Part shown: piece after piece, positions 9,207 through 18,141 of the stretch | Layout: every line of letters starts with the position of its first letter | Numbering within the stretch: position 1 is the stretch's first letter | Assembly: GCA_963753245.1 (NCBI GenBank) | Contig: CAVWBK010000002.1 | Location: 868,001-932,000, forward strand | Length of the DNA: 64,000 nucleotides | From: VRUE01 sp963753245 | Lineage (GTDB): Bacteria > Actinomycetota > Thermoleophilia > Solirubrobacterales > 70-9 | Reading direction: 5' to 3' | Position numbers and translations under genes: made by a program | The notes under the pieces: model-generated | Told to the model about the DNA's origin: nothing | What the model saw: only the letters and a program-made list of their open reading frames with translations | The model's database searches: none

Positions 9207-10406
9207 TCACCAGGCGAACCTGCCCTTCTGGCTGAGGCGCGCTTGCATGTGGACGCTCTGCAGGACCCCAACCGCCAGGAATGTCGCGAGAACGGAGGAT
9301 CCCCCGTAGCTCATCAGCGGTAAAGGGATTCCCGTGATCGGCATGATCCCGAGGTTCATTCCCACATTGACGAAGACCTGGAACAGCAACATGCCGGCTA
9401 TTCCGCCGGCCACGAGCATTCCGTATGAGTTCTTCGAGAGCGTCACGATCCGCAGCGCCCGCCAGATCAGCAGGGCGTAAAGGGATAGGACGAAAGCGGC
9501 TCCCAGAAACCCGTAGCGCTCCCCGATCACCGCGAAGATGAAGTCGGTGCTGCGCTCCGGAACAAAGTTCAGCCGCGTTTGGGTAGCCTGATCGCCACGG
9601 CCGGTCTTCTCCCCGGATCCAATCGCGATCTTGGCCTGATTCTGTTGATAGCCCGCGTCGCTTGGGTCGGCACTTGGATGCAGGAAAGAGGTCAACCTCT
9701 GTTCCTGATAGCCCTTGAGGATCGGCGTCCCGACTGCGGGCGCCACCACGAGAACCAGTGCAACCGCTGCAACGAAGGTCGCGCCGATCGCAGCGAAGTG
9801 CGTCCAGGGGACGCTCCCCACATACATCACGGCGAGGGTGATTGCCACGAACACCAAAGCGGTGCCGAGGTCCGGCTGCAAGAAGACGAGCGCAGCCGGC
9901 GCCAGGCCCAGGCAGAGATAGCGCACCGTGCGCTGCCTCGGCGAACCGCGCCTGGCGCCATCGATCACGAACCCGGCAAGCGCCAGAACTAGCAGGAGCT
10001 TGCCGAGCTCCGATGGCTGGAAACTGAAAAAGGGGAGTTCGAACGAGCGCCGCGATCCGCGGGCCGCAAAACCAAAAACGAAAACCAAAGAGATGCTTAC
10101 GCATAGAAAGGTGTAAATGCCCACCCGCAACTCGCGAAACCGCGAATAGTCGACGCGGGCGAGGAGATACATGCCGACAATGCCAACCAGAGCGTAGATC
10201 GTTTGGCGGTCGGTGTAGTACCCGGGGCTGCCTGGCACATCATGACTGGTCGCCTGGCTGAGCGTGAAAACGCTGAAGGCAGCAAGCGCCGCGGCCGAGA
10301 AAGCGAGCGCTCCGTCCATGTAGGGCAAGCTGAGCCGCTCGGCGATCCCCGGGCGCACCGCAAACGGTTCCGGGCGGGCGCGACGGGCACGGGTCGCATA
10401 CATCAT
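9207..10406 (-). CDS. rodA: Peptidoglycan glycosyltransferase RodA (SEDS family)
   Basis: Polymerises lipid II for lateral wall growth together with PBP2. The 399-residue polytopic protein has about ten membrane segments and SEDS signatures: FQPSELGKL, LQPDLGTALVF, FVPERSTDFIFAVIGERYG and the C-terminal MPITGIPLPLMSYGGSS. Its start overlaps the stop of mrdA as ATGA, so the enzyme pair is translationally coupled. A 48-base gap separates it from the RNase gene downstream. Confidence 0.95.
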   Translation of the reverse strand: MMYATRARRARPEPFAVRPGIAERLSLPYMDGALAFSAAALAAFSVFTLSQATSHDVPGSPGYYTDRQTIYALVGIVGMYLLARVDYSRFRELRVGIYTFLCVSISLVFVFGFAARGSRRSFELPFFSFQPSELGKLLLVLALAGFVIDGARRGSPRQRTVRYLCLGLAPAALVFLQPDLGTALVFVAITLAVMYVGSVPWTHFAAIGATFVAAVALVLVVAPAVGTPILKGYQEQRLTSFLHPSADPSDAGYQQNQAKIAIGSGEKTGRGDQATQTRLNFVPERSTDFIFAVIGERYGFLGAAFVLSLYALLIWRALRIVTLSKNSYGMLVAGGIAGMLLFQVFVNVGMNLGIMPITGIPLPLMSYGGSSVLATFLAVGVLQSVHMQARLSQKGRFAW

Positions 10407-12292
10407 CCGCCCCCACCTTCGCCTGTATTTTCGCTTTCGCTTTCGCGCATTTCCTTGGTCGGGTGCTGGTGGAAATAGGCTTCCAGGATCGTGTGCGCCG
10501 CCGGCGCCGCCGATTCGACGCCAAAGCCGCCTTCCTCCATCGTCACGACGGTGACGATTTCGGGGTTCGGATAGGGGGCCAAGACCGCGTACCAGGACTG
10601 TTCGCGGTGGGGCGGTCGTTCGGCCGTTCCGGTCTTGCCCGCGACCGGCACCTTGAAGCTGCCGAAGACGCTATCGGAGGTCCCGCCGGGACTCTGCGCT
10701 GCTTCGTGCAGCCCTTCGAGGATCGCCGAGCGGTATTCGGGGTTGATGTGGATGTGGCGTCTCGGCCCAGGGTCAAATTCGTGCAGCACACGCCCGGCAG
10801 CGTCCTCGACTTCGAGGCCAACATGCGGGGTGACGACCGTGCCGCCGTTGCCCAGCGTCGCGTAGGCGATCGCCATCTGCAGTGGGTTGGTCTGCAGATC
10901 GCCCTGCCCGGTCGCGAGCTGGATGTTGTCGCCGGCCGACCAGGGCCGTTCGGTTTCGCCTTCGGCGTAGAGCTTGTTGCGCCACTGCTTGGTTGGCAAC
11001 AGCCCCGGGACCTGATTCGGGAGATCGAGTCCGGTCAGCCTGCCGATTCCCAGCTTGTGCGCCCATTGCTGCAGGTAGCCCTTGTCCCACATGCGGAAGC
11101 CGAGGTCGTAGAAGTAAACGTCGGAGGAAACTTTCAGCGCCGAGACGAGGTCGACCGGGCCATACGCCGCTTCACCCGCATCGTGGAACGTCTCGCCGCC
11201 GACGGTGAACTTGCCGGTGTCGTCGATCGTTTCCGAAGTAGTCGAGACGCCGTTTTCCAGCGACGCCAGCGCGGTGATGATCTTGAAGATCGAACCGGTC
11301 GGGTAGAGACCGGCGATCGCCCGGTCGGTGAGCGGCGCCGCCGGGTTTAGGAATGTCGCGTTGACTTCCCTCTGGGTCAGAGGGTGGGTGAACATCGTCG
11401 GGTCATAGGTCGGGAAGGAGCCGAGGCCGAGGATTTCCCCGGTGTGGATGTTCATCGTGATGAAGCCGCCGTAGAGGCCCCTTTCCGCCATCGCCGCTTC
11501 GCCCGCTTCCTGGACACCCTTGTCGAGGGTCAGCTTCAGGTCGTCGCCGGGCACCGGGCGCTGCGAGACGAGCTTGCCGTTGGCGGTCGGCACGCCCTGG
11601 GCGTCGACCTGAATCCGGGTCATTCCGGGCTTGCCGCGCAGCCAGCGGTCATAGGTGTACTCGGCCCCTTCCTGGCCGACTTTTTCGCCGGGTTCAACGC
11701 CCTGGTATCGCGGTTCTTTGAGCTCCGTTTCTTCGATCTGGCTGACGTAGCCGAGCACATGGGCGGCCAGGGTTCCGTGCGGGTACCGGCGCACGAATTC
11801 CGTCTGCACGTCTATCCCCGGGAACTGGCCCTTATTTTCTTCGACGTAGTAGAGGACGTCGCGACCGATGTCCTCGCGCAGCGTCAGCGGCGCCCCGGGC
11901 GCCCGTTCTTCGGCTTCGGCCGTCGTCCGCCGCAGCTGTCGCGGCGTCGAGTGGGTCAGTTCGGCGACCCGCGCCAGCTCAGTTTGGCGTTCGGCCGGGT
12001 CTTCGGGGAGCTTCTGCGGGTTGGCGACCAGGGTCAGGCTCGGCCGGTTGGTGACCAGGACTTGGCCCTCGCGGTCGAGGATGTCCCCGCGTGGGGCGCC
12101 GACCCGGAACTCACGGGTGCGGTTGCTGTTGGCCTGCGCCAGGTAGTGGCTGCCGTTGATCACCTGCAGGAACCAGAGCCGGAAGAAGAGGATCACGAAG
12201 AGGGCCAGCGCGACGCCGCCGAATATCGCGATCCGCAGCGAGAGACGGTTGGCGCGCATCGGGGAGCCGGGCTCATTCGAGCGCAGATACAT
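10403..12292 (-). CDS. mrdA: Penicillin-binding protein 2 (peptidoglycan DD-transpeptidase)
   Basis: Cross-links new peptidoglycan during elongation. The 629-residue product has an N-terminal cytoplasmic stretch, one membrane anchor (about residues 20-45), a dimerisation domain with RGDILDREG near 68, and the transpeptidase domain. Active-site motifs are S334-x-x-K337 (GSIFK), the second motif as SSD at 389-391 (Asp in place of the more usual Asn), and KTG at 553-555. It sits between mreD (10-base gap) and rodA (4-base overlap) in the elongasome operon. Confidence 0.95.
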   Translation of the reverse strand: MYLRSNEPGSPMRANRLSLRIAIFGGVALALFVILFFRLWFLQVINGSHYLAQANSNRTREFRVGAPRGDILDREGQVLVTNRPSLTLVANPQKLPEDPAERQTELARVAELTHSTPRQLRRTTAEAEERAPGAPLTLREDIGRDVLYYVEENKGQFPGIDVQTEFVRRYPHGTLAAHVLGYVSQIEETELKEPRYQGVEPGEKVGQEGAEYTYDRWLRGKPGMTRIQVDAQGVPTANGKLVSQRPVPGDDLKLTLDKGVQEAGEAAMAERGLYGGFITMNIHTGEILGLGSFPTYDPTMFTHPLTQREVNATFLNPAAPLTDRAIAGLYPTGSIFKIITALASLENGVSTTSETIDDTGKFTVGGETFHDAGEAAYGPVDLVSALKVSSDVYFYDLGFRMWDKGYLQQWAHKLGIGRLTGLDLPNQVPGLLPTKQWRNKLYAEGETERPWSAGDNIQLATGQGDLQTNPLQMAIAYATLGNGGTVVTPHVGLEVEDAAGRVLHEFDPGPRRHIHINPEYRSAILEGLHEAAQSPGGTSDSVFGSFKVPVAGKTGTAERPPHREQSWYAVLAPYPNPEIVTVVTMEEGGFGVESAAPAAHTILEAYFHQHPTKEMRESESENTGEGGGG

Positions 12293-12302
12293 GACGTTAT
12301 TT

Positions 12303-12854
12303 CTACGCTCCCATCATCGTCGATGCATCCTTGCGTCGTCGCACGCGCGGCTCCTCGACCAATGCTGAGCGCAGAGCGCGCTGCACGCCGAGGTAGATCG
12401 GCCAGCCGAGGAAGAAGGCGTAGACCGATTTGAGCACGATGTCGCGCACGATCAGCAGGCTGACCGGTGCATCGATTCCGAGCATCAGCTGCACCGCGGC
12501 GTAGCCGAGCTCGGCAAACAGGGTCAGGCTCATGCACAAGAGCGGCGCCACCAGGGGGCTCTGGATCTCGAAGCGCTCGCGGAAGAGGCCAGCCAGATAG
12601 CCGGTGCTCAAGAGCACCAAAGAGGTGCCGCCCACCGACTCGACCAGCAGGCAGTCGACAAGCAGCCCGATCGAGAAGCCGCTGACCGCGCCGGTCATGC
12701 TGCCTCCCAGCAGGCCGAGCGAGACGACAAGCGCCGGCAACACGTCGAAGCTGGTGTGAAAGAGCGCCACACGCGAGAAGAAGGAGAGCTGCAAAAGGAC
12801 GCCGAGCAAAACAATCAGCGCGATCCGCACAAAGATCTTCGGGGTGACGATCAT
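12303..12854 (-). CDS. mreD: Rod shape-determining protein MreD
   Basis: Integral membrane component of the elongasome. The 183-residue product is strongly hydrophobic with about five membrane segments and the MreD-type stretch FHTSFDVLPALVVSLGLLGG. A basic C-terminal tail (about residues 165-183) is probably cytoplasmic. Its start overlaps the mreC stop by four bases (ATGA). Identification rests on hydrophobic pattern, length and position between mreC and mrdA, as MreD sequences are poorly conserved. Confidence 0.9.
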   Translation of the reverse strand: MIVTPKIFVRIALIVLLGVLLQLSFFSRVALFHTSFDVLPALVVSLGLLGGSMTGAVSGFSIGLLVDCLLVESVGGTSLVLLSTGYLAGLFRERFEIQSPLVAPLLCMSLTLFAELGYAAVQLMLGIDAPVSLLIVRDIVLKSVYAFFLGWPIYLGVQRALRSALVEEPRVRRRKDASTMMGA

Positions 12855-13702
12855 CGCCGCGGGCCTCCGGTCAAGACCTGGACGATGTCGAGGTTCGCCA
12901 TGTCCGCGTAGGGGCGCAACCGAATCTGCTGGCTTGCCTCCTGCTCGACGATCGAAGAGGAGGTCACTTCGCCGATCGGCAGATTGGCGGGGAAGTGGGA
13001 TGCGAGTCCTTGGGCATGCCAGCCGGAGCTGACAACCGCCTCACCCTTGTGGACGTGATCGTTGGCCTGGATGAAGTCGAGGATCAGGCTTTCTGGGTTG
13101 CCGATGTCGGGCCTGATCTCGCCCTGGACCCCGAGCGGGACGACCTTGGCGGTCACCGCGCTCGCCTGGTCGGTGAGCAGGGTCACTTGTGAGGAGCCCC
13201 CGGCCACCGATGTCACCTTGCCGACCAACCCGTCGCCGCTCATCACCGGGTCCTCGACGTCGACGCCATCGGCACTGCCAAGGTCAATCGTCACAACCGA
13301 CTGCCAGAGCGAGAATGAGCGAGCGATCACGCTGCCCGTCACCGACTTGAATCCGGACGAGGAGAGGGCCGGGGAGCGATCGAGTTCGACCAGTTTGCGC
13401 AGCTGCTTGTTTTCCTGCAAGGCGGTCTGATCGGCCACCGCCCGTTCGCGTTCGGCGCTCAGTTCGGCCTTCAGGCGGCTGTTTTCCCCGCGCGCGTCGA
13501 AGGTCTTGTCGAACCAGTCGATCAGGTCGCGGGCCGGCTTAAGGGCGCGGTTGGCGACCCCTTGCAAGGGACTGAAGACGGTGCTGACCCCGCGCTGCAG
13601 GCTGTTTGAGCCCTGCCCGTAGGTCACCGTCAGCAGCACGAAGGAGCCGATGATCAGGAGCGCGAGAACCGCCCGGCGGCGGCGTACTTGCTTTCGATAC
13701 AC
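12851..13702 (-). CDS. mreC: Rod shape-determining protein MreC
   Basis: Bitopic protein that bridges MreB/MreD to PBP2 and RodA outside the membrane. The 283-residue product has a basic N-terminus, one membrane segment (about 11-28), a coiled-coil stretch (about 65-105, rich in Glu, Lys and Leu), then the two-barrel MreC domain with SVVTIDLGSADGV and VMSGDGLVGKV. It lies 39 bases after mreB and overlaps mreD by four bases. Confidence 0.94.
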   Translation of the reverse strand: MYRKQVRRRRAVLALLIIGSFVLLTVTYGQGSNSLQRGVSTVFSPLQGVANRALKPARDLIDWFDKTFDARGENSRLKAELSAERERAVADQTALQENKQLRKLVELDRSPALSSSGFKSVTGSVIARSFSLWQSVVTIDLGSADGVDVEDPVMSGDGLVGKVTSVAGGSSQVTLLTDQASAVTAKVVPLGVQGEIRPDIGNPESLILDFIQANDHVHKGEAVVSSGWHAQGLASHFPANLPIGEVTSSSIVEQEASQQIRLRPYADMANLDIVQVLTGGPRR

Positions 13703-13741
13703 GGTCGATGCCTAAGTTTTGGTGCTTGGTCTGAACGACGG

Positions 13742-14788
13742 CTAAGCAAGCCGTGGCCCCGGATTCGTCTTGGCGGCACGGTGGATCGCCTCGAACTCCT
13801 CCAGCGAGCGCCCCGAGCCGACGGCGACGCATGTCAGCGGTGACTCTGCCAGCTGGCAAGGCATTTGGCACTCGTCACGCAGTCGCTGCTCCAGTCCTTG
13901 CAACAGAGCGCCGCCGCCAGCCAGCGTGATCCCCCTGTCCATGATGTCCCCGGCCAACTCGGGCGGGGTGCGATCGAGGGTGTCCTTAACCGCGTCGACG
14001 ATATGTCCGACGGTCTCATCGAGCGCCGCGCGGACCTCCTCGGAGCCGAGCGTAATCGTCTTCGGCAGACCGGAGACCAGATCGCGACCGCGGATCTCGA
14101 CCTCGACCGGCTCGGGCAGCGGCGAGGCCGAACCCGCCTCCAGCTTGATCTCCTCCGCGGTCTGCGTACCGATCGCGAGTTTGTGGCGGTGTTTGCAGTG
14201 GGCCACCAGCGCATCGTCGAGCTCATCGCCACCGACTCTGATCGATTGTGAGACGACGATCCCGCCGAGCGAGATAACCGCGACCTCGGTGGTGCCGCCC
14301 CCGATATCGACGATCAGCGAACCGGTCGGCTCGGCGACCGGTAGCCCGGCGCCGATCGCCGCCGCCATCGGCTCCTCGATCAGATACGCCTTGCGGGCCC
14401 CGGCCGAGAGGCAAGCCTCCTCGACGGCGCGCTTCTCGACTCCGGTCACCCCCGAGGGGACGCAGACGACGACCCGCGGATGGGCGAAGCGATTGGAGTG
14501 CACCTGTTTGATGAAATGGCGCAGCATCTGCTCGGTGACGTCGAAGTCGGCGATCACCCCGTCCTTGAGCGGACGGATCGCCGTGATCGTGCCCGGCGTG
14601 CGGCCCAGCATCCGCTTCGCTTCGACGCCGACCGCGTGAACCTGGCCGGTCTGGGAGTCGATCGCGACCACCGAGGGCTCAGAGAGGACGATGCCGCGAC
14701 CGCGCACGTAGACCAGGGTGTTGGCCGTGCCGAGATCGACGGCCATGTCGCGACCGCCCAAGCCTCGGAGGGCGCCGATCAAACCCAT
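13742..14788 (-). CDS. mreB: Actin-like cell-shape protein MreB
   Basis: Forms ATP-dependent membrane-associated filaments that guide lateral wall synthesis. The 348-residue protein shows phosphate-1 motif DLGTANTLVYVRG, the hydrophobic-loop region, phosphate-2 DIGGGTTEVAVISLGG, and the adenosine motif ITLAGGGALLQGLEQRL. The full set mreBCD-mrdA-rodA following it points to a rod-shaped or elongating cell. The gene begins the elongasome block; 62 bases separate it from maf upstream. Confidence 0.97.
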   Translation of the reverse strand: MGLIGALRGLGGRDMAVDLGTANTLVYVRGRGIVLSEPSVVAIDSQTGQVHAVGVEAKRMLGRTPGTITAIRPLKDGVIADFDVTEQMLRHFIKQVHSNRFAHPRVVVCVPSGVTGVEKRAVEEACLSAGARKAYLIEEPMAAAIGAGLPVAEPTGSLIVDIGGGTTEVAVISLGGIVVSQSIRVGGDELDDALVAHCKHRHKLAIGTQTAEEIKLEAGSASPLPEPVEVEIRGRDLVSGLPKTITLGSEEVRAALDETVGHIVDAVKDTLDRTPPELAGDIMDRGITLAGGGALLQGLEQRLRDECQMPCQLAESPLTCVAVGSGRSLEEFEAIHRAAKTNPGPRLA

Positions 14789-14850
14789 ATTTGAATCTGC
14801 CGGAATTGCAGGCTCAAATCATCCCAAACGGAGCAAGTCGACTGACGAAA

Positions 14851-15441
14851 TCAGCGAACTTGCAAGAGCTCGGGCGCGAGCGCGACCAGCAACCCGACCG
14901 GTAACCCGACCACATTGGAGACGCTGCCCTCGAGCCGCTCAACCAGGGTCGAGCCGAGCGTCTGGATCGCATAGCCCCCGGAGCGGCCACGCCACTCGCC
15001 GAAACTGACGTAGCGCTGCCTCTCGGCCATCCCCAGGGTCCTGAAGAGCACCGTGGTCCGCTCCAAGCCGGCGCGCTCCTCGCCATTCTCGACGACGACG
15101 AGGCCGCTTAGGACCTGATGCGCGCGGCCCGAGAGCCGCTCGAGGTATTCGTGGGCCTGATTCTCGTCGGCCGGTTTGCCCAGCGCCTTTCCGTCGAGAA
15201 CCACGTCGGTATCGCAGGCGATCACCAAACCGGAGGACCGGGGCTCTGTTTGCTCGCCTTTGGCGAGCACCGCACGGGCCTTGCGGCGGGCGTTCTCGAG
15301 CACCTCTAGATCGGGCTCACCACCCTGGAGCTCGGCCACCCCGGGGACCACGACCTCAAACTCGACTCCCAGCTTCCCCAGGATCTCGGCTCGCTGCGGG
15401 GAGCCGGAGGCGAGCGTAATCTGCAGCGGGTTCATCGCCAC
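14851..15441 (-). CDS. maf: Maf-like nucleoside triphosphate pyrophosphatase
   Basis: Probably hydrolyses non-canonical or modified nucleoside triphosphates (house-cleaning; Maf proteins have also been linked to septation). The 196-residue product has the N-terminal substrate loop LASGSPQRAEIL, then VIACDTDVVLDGKALGKP, with the conserved Asp, and a central SGRAHQVLSGL block. ATGs at 15441 and 15435 are both possible starts; the longer is kept because GAGG lies 5 bases before it. It precedes mreB, as in many bacteria. Confidence 0.9.
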   Translation of the reverse strand: MAMNPLQITLASGSPQRAEILGKLGVEFEVVVPGVAELQGGEPDLEVLENARRKARAVLAKGEQTEPRSSGLVIACDTDVVLDGKALGKPADENQAHEYLERLSGRAHQVLSGLVVVENGEERAGLERTTVLFRTLGMAERQRYVSFGEWRGRSGGYAIQTLGSTLVERLEGSVSNVVGLPVGLLVALAPELLQVR

Positions 15442-15562
15442 CTCGAGGCGCCCGCTCTGAGCGGCGCCGGGCGGGGCGAACTCGAAGGAGCGCCGCCGGA
15501 GCTAGGAGCCGATCCCCCCGCGGCCGCGATCAGCAGCCGGCGCGAGGCTCGCGCGGCGATGC

Positions 15563-15970
15563 TCAGGAAAGCTCCGGAAACCAGATCCCGATCTCGCGCT
15601 CAGCCGACTCTGAGGAATCCGAGCCGTGGACCATGTTGAAGGTCACCTCAAGCGCGTAGTCACCGCGAATTGAGCCGGGCGCGGCCTCAACCGGGTTGGT
15701 GGCGCCGATCAGCTGGCGCGCTGCCGGTATGGCCTCCTCGCCCTCGAGCACCGCGGCGACCAGGGGGCTGCCGGTGATGAAGGAGACCAGCTCGCCGAAA
15801 AACGGCTTCTCGGAGTGCTCGGCGTAGTGCGCTTTGGCGATCTCCTGATCGGCCTGCATCAACTTCAGCGCGCCGATGCGTAGACCCTTGCGCTCAAACC
15901 GGGCGAGCACCTCACCGGTGAGGGCGCGCTGGAAGGCATCAGGCTTGACGAGGATCAGGGTCCGGCTCAC
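15563..15970 (-). CDS. ndk: Nucleoside diphosphate kinase
   Basis: Balances nucleoside triphosphate pools by transferring the gamma phosphate through a phospho-histidine. The 135-residue protein opens MSRTLILVKPDAFQR and contains the active-site motif NMVHGSDS with the phosphorylated His. Length matches the family. Its start lies inside the 3' end of the zinc-ribbon gene upstream (32-base overlap), so coupled expression is likely. Confidence 0.97.
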   Translation of the reverse strand: MSRTLILVKPDAFQRALTGEVLARFERKGLRIGALKLMQADQEIAKAHYAEHSEKPFFGELVSFITGSPLVAAVLEGEEAIPAARQLIGATNPVEAAPGSIRGDYALEVTFNMVHGSDSSESAEREIGIWFPELS

Positions 15971-16667
15971 GACTGGTGCTCCTTTTCGTTCTTTTTTCGG
16001 GAGGCGCCTCCCTGGTGGCGGCGCGCGTGGCCGGCTCTATCTCTTCGACTGGCGCATCACTGGCTTTTTTGCGGCGATTTTTTGGCGCCGGGCGCTCGGG
16101 CGAGGCGGCCGACTCCGGGGCCGCGGCCGCGCGGCGGGGCTGCTCGGGCGGCGGGGCAGAGCGCCGCGCCCGCGGTCGCTCGCCCTCTGGGCCGCGCTCC
16201 TCGGGCGCGCGCGTTCGGCGCCGCGGCGCGAGCTCTGATTCACAGTAGGGGCAAAGGGTCCAGCGCGGGCCGACCGGCTTCGCGCAGGAGGGGCAGGGGT
16301 CCTTGAGCCGGTGCTGGCAGTTGGGGCAGCGCAGGTAGCTCTTCTCGATCGGGAACTCACAATTTGGGCAGGACTGCTCGGTTAGCTGGCGCACGCGCAG
16401 CTCGGCAGCGCGGATCTCGAGCTCGCGCTCATGAGCGTCCTCGAGAAACTCCGGCGGGCGCAGGATCGCGTAGACCGCGGTTCCCAGATAGGGAATGAAG
16501 GAGGCGATCGTCGCGCAGCCGACCAGGAACGGATCAGAGACCCGGCGGCGAGCGTCGAGGTAGGTGTAGACGATCAGAGCCAGCCAGACGACGACCAGCA
16601 TCAGCGCAAAGAGACTGACGGCCAGGTTAAGGCCGTTGTTGGTGATACCGAAGATCGCAGTAGGCAT
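15939..16667 (-). CDS. Membrane-anchored double zinc-ribbon protein
   Basis: Unknown function. The 242-residue protein has two membrane segments (about residues 12-32 and 46-68), a charged helical stretch, then two or three zinc-ribbon knuckles of the CPNC type (SCPNCEFP, RCPNCQH, PCPSCAKP, LCPYCESE; about residues 98-150). These give eight cysteines arranged as a double zinc ribbon. The C-terminal 90 residues are disordered and rich in Arg, Pro, Ala and Glu. It sits upstream of ndk and overlaps it by 32 bases. Family similarity is to actinobacterial zinc-ribbon membrane proteins; no enzymatic motif is visible. Confidence 0.75.
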   Translation of the reverse strand: MPTAIFGITNNGLNLAVSLFALMLVVVWLALIVYTYLDARRRVSDPFLVGCATIASFIPYLGTAVYAILRPPEFLEDAHERELEIRAAELRVRQLTEQSCPNCEFPIEKSYLRCPNCQHRLKDPCPSCAKPVGPRWTLCPYCESELAPRRRTRAPEERGPEGERPRARRSAPPPEQPRRAAAAPESAASPERPAPKNRRKKASDAPVEEIEPATRAATREAPPEKRTKRSTSREPDPDPRQA

Positions 16668-16729
16668 GGCTGGGTGACCGCAGAATGGAAGGCGGGCAGT
16701 CTACTTCGCCGCGGCGCCCGGGAACCCTG

Positions 16730-16849
16730 TCAGAGGAAGAGACTCCCAAACAGGTAGCCGATTCCGAAGAAAACGAGGATCACCGTGGCGACCACGGCGG
16801 CCACCAGGGCCATCATCGACAGCAGTTCTGATCCAGCTCCGCGATCCAT
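16730..16849 (-). CDS. 39-residue single-span membrane micro-protein
   Basis: A short open frame between folC and the zinc-ribbon gene, on the same strand. It starts with ATG at 16849, ends with TGA at 16730-16732, and encodes a polar N-terminus (MDRGAGSELLS) followed by one long hydrophobic helix (about residues 12-38) rich in Val, Ala, Phe and Gly. GC-rich third positions match neighbouring genes. No strong ribosome-binding site is obvious. Function unknown; micro-proteins of this form often bind larger membrane proteins. The call rests on frame, hydrophobic pattern and same-strand position. Confidence 0.55.
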   Translation of the reverse strand: MDRGAGSELLSMMALVAAVVATVILVFFGIGYLFGSLFL

Positions 16850-16872
16850 CGCCTAATCGTCGCATAGACCCG

Positions 16873-18132
16873 CTACGCCAGGGCGGCCCGCGCGGGTCCC
16901 AGCAGGTAGTGGGAACCGGTGATGATCAGCATTCCGGGCGGCGGCCCGGCGGCCAGGGCGCGGGCCCGGGCGAGGGCCAAACCAAGGTCCGGCTGCGCCT
17001 CGGCGAGCAGCCCGACGCGTTCGCAGGCTGCCGCCAGGGCGGCGGCCGGAGTCGATGATCGCCGCTGCCCAGAGCTCGCAGATCTGGAGCCGGGCTCGCC
17101 GGGAAGCTCGGTGCATACCACGCGCTCGAGGGCCGGTGCAAGAGCGGCGATCATCGCCTCGGCGTCCTTGTCCTCGAGGATCGCCAGGCAGGCGATGATC
17201 GGCAGGCCCGCCGCGACTTCGGGCAGGGCCTCAGCCAGGGCGGTGGCGCCATCGGGATTGTGGGCGACGTCGAGGAAGATCGCGGGGTCCTCGCCGAGGC
17301 GCTCGAGGCGGCCGGGGATCCTCAGGCCAGCCGCCACCGAGGCCACGGCACCTTGGTCAAGTCGCCCGAGGAAGGCCTCCACGCTGGTGGCGGCGAGGGC
17401 GAAGTTGCGGCGCTGAAAGCGACCCGGCGCGAGCAGATGGACCCCCGCGCCTGGATCCTCGGGGGCACGGATGAAACGCGCGCCCCGCCGTGCGGCGCTG
17501 CACTCAGCGAGGGCGGCGACCTCGGGGCTGACTCGGCCCACCACCAGGGTCGAAGAATCGCGCAGCACGGCGAGCTTCTCGGCGGCGATCGCGAGCTCGG
17601 TGTCGCCCAGCCAGGCGGTGTGGTCGAGGCCGATCGAGGTCAGGGTCGTGACCCGGGACGGGATCGTGTTGGTCGCATCCAGGCGCCCGCCGAGCCCCGC
17701 CTCGATCACCGCCACCTCGACCCCGGCGCTCGCCAGAGCAAGGAAGGCGGCGGCGGTCGCGACCTCAAACTGGGTCACGGCCTCACCCTCCGCCAGCGTT
17801 CGGTTGACGCTCTGGGCAGCCTCGGCGGCGCGCGCCACGGCGGCCGCGAAGGCGCCGGCGCCGATCTCCCTTGTGCCGAGCAATACGCGTTCAGACCAAC
17901 GCGTGGGATGGGGAGAGACACAGGCCCCGCTGGCAAGCCCGTGCGCCTCGAGCAGGGCGGCGCTCATCCGGGTCACCGAGGACTTGCCGTTGGTGCCGAC
18001 CACGTGGATCGAGGCAAAACGGTGCTGGGGCATGCCCAGCGTCGTGCAGAGCTTGTGCATGCGCTCGAGCCCCAGCCGCCAGCCAATCGGCTCCAGCGAA
18101 TCTAGGTAGGTCTCCGGGTCTAGATCAGCCAC
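16873..18132 (-). CDS. folC: Folylpolyglutamate synthase / dihydrofolate synthase
   Basis: ATP-dependent addition of glutamate to folates (and probably to dihydropteroate). The 419-residue product has the Mur-ligase-type P-loop VVGTNGKSSVTRM near residue 45, VIEAGLGGRLDATN, the SIGLDHTAWLG block with the metal-binding His, and DVAHNPDGATALAEAL in the C-terminal domain. It follows valS with a 9-base gap, a common pairing. The gene is complete. Confidence 0.94.
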   Translation of the reverse strand: MADLDPETYLDSLEPIGWRLGLERMHKLCTTLGMPQHRFASIHVVGTNGKSSVTRMSAALLEAHGLASGACVSPHPTRWSERVLLGTREIGAGAFAAAVARAAEAAQSVNRTLAEGEAVTQFEVATAAAFLALASAGVEVAVIEAGLGGRLDATNTIPSRVTTLTSIGLDHTAWLGDTELAIAAEKLAVLRDSSTLVVGRVSPEVAALAECSAARRGARFIRAPEDPGAGVHLLAPGRFQRRNFALAATSVEAFLGRLDQGAVASVAAGLRIPGRLERLGEDPAIFLDVAHNPDGATALAEALPEVAAGLPIIACLAILEDKDAEAMIAALAPALERVVCTELPGEPGSRSASSGQRRSSTPAAALAAACERVGLLAEAQPDLGLALARARALAAGPPPGMLIITGSHYLLGPARAALA

Positions 18133-18141
18133 CGAGTCGGG

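Noticed and set aside
9175..10104. 309-codon minus-strand frame overlapping rodA
   Set aside because: Same strand, other frame. rodA shows clear SEDS motifs and a coupled start; the alternative has no recognisable domain.
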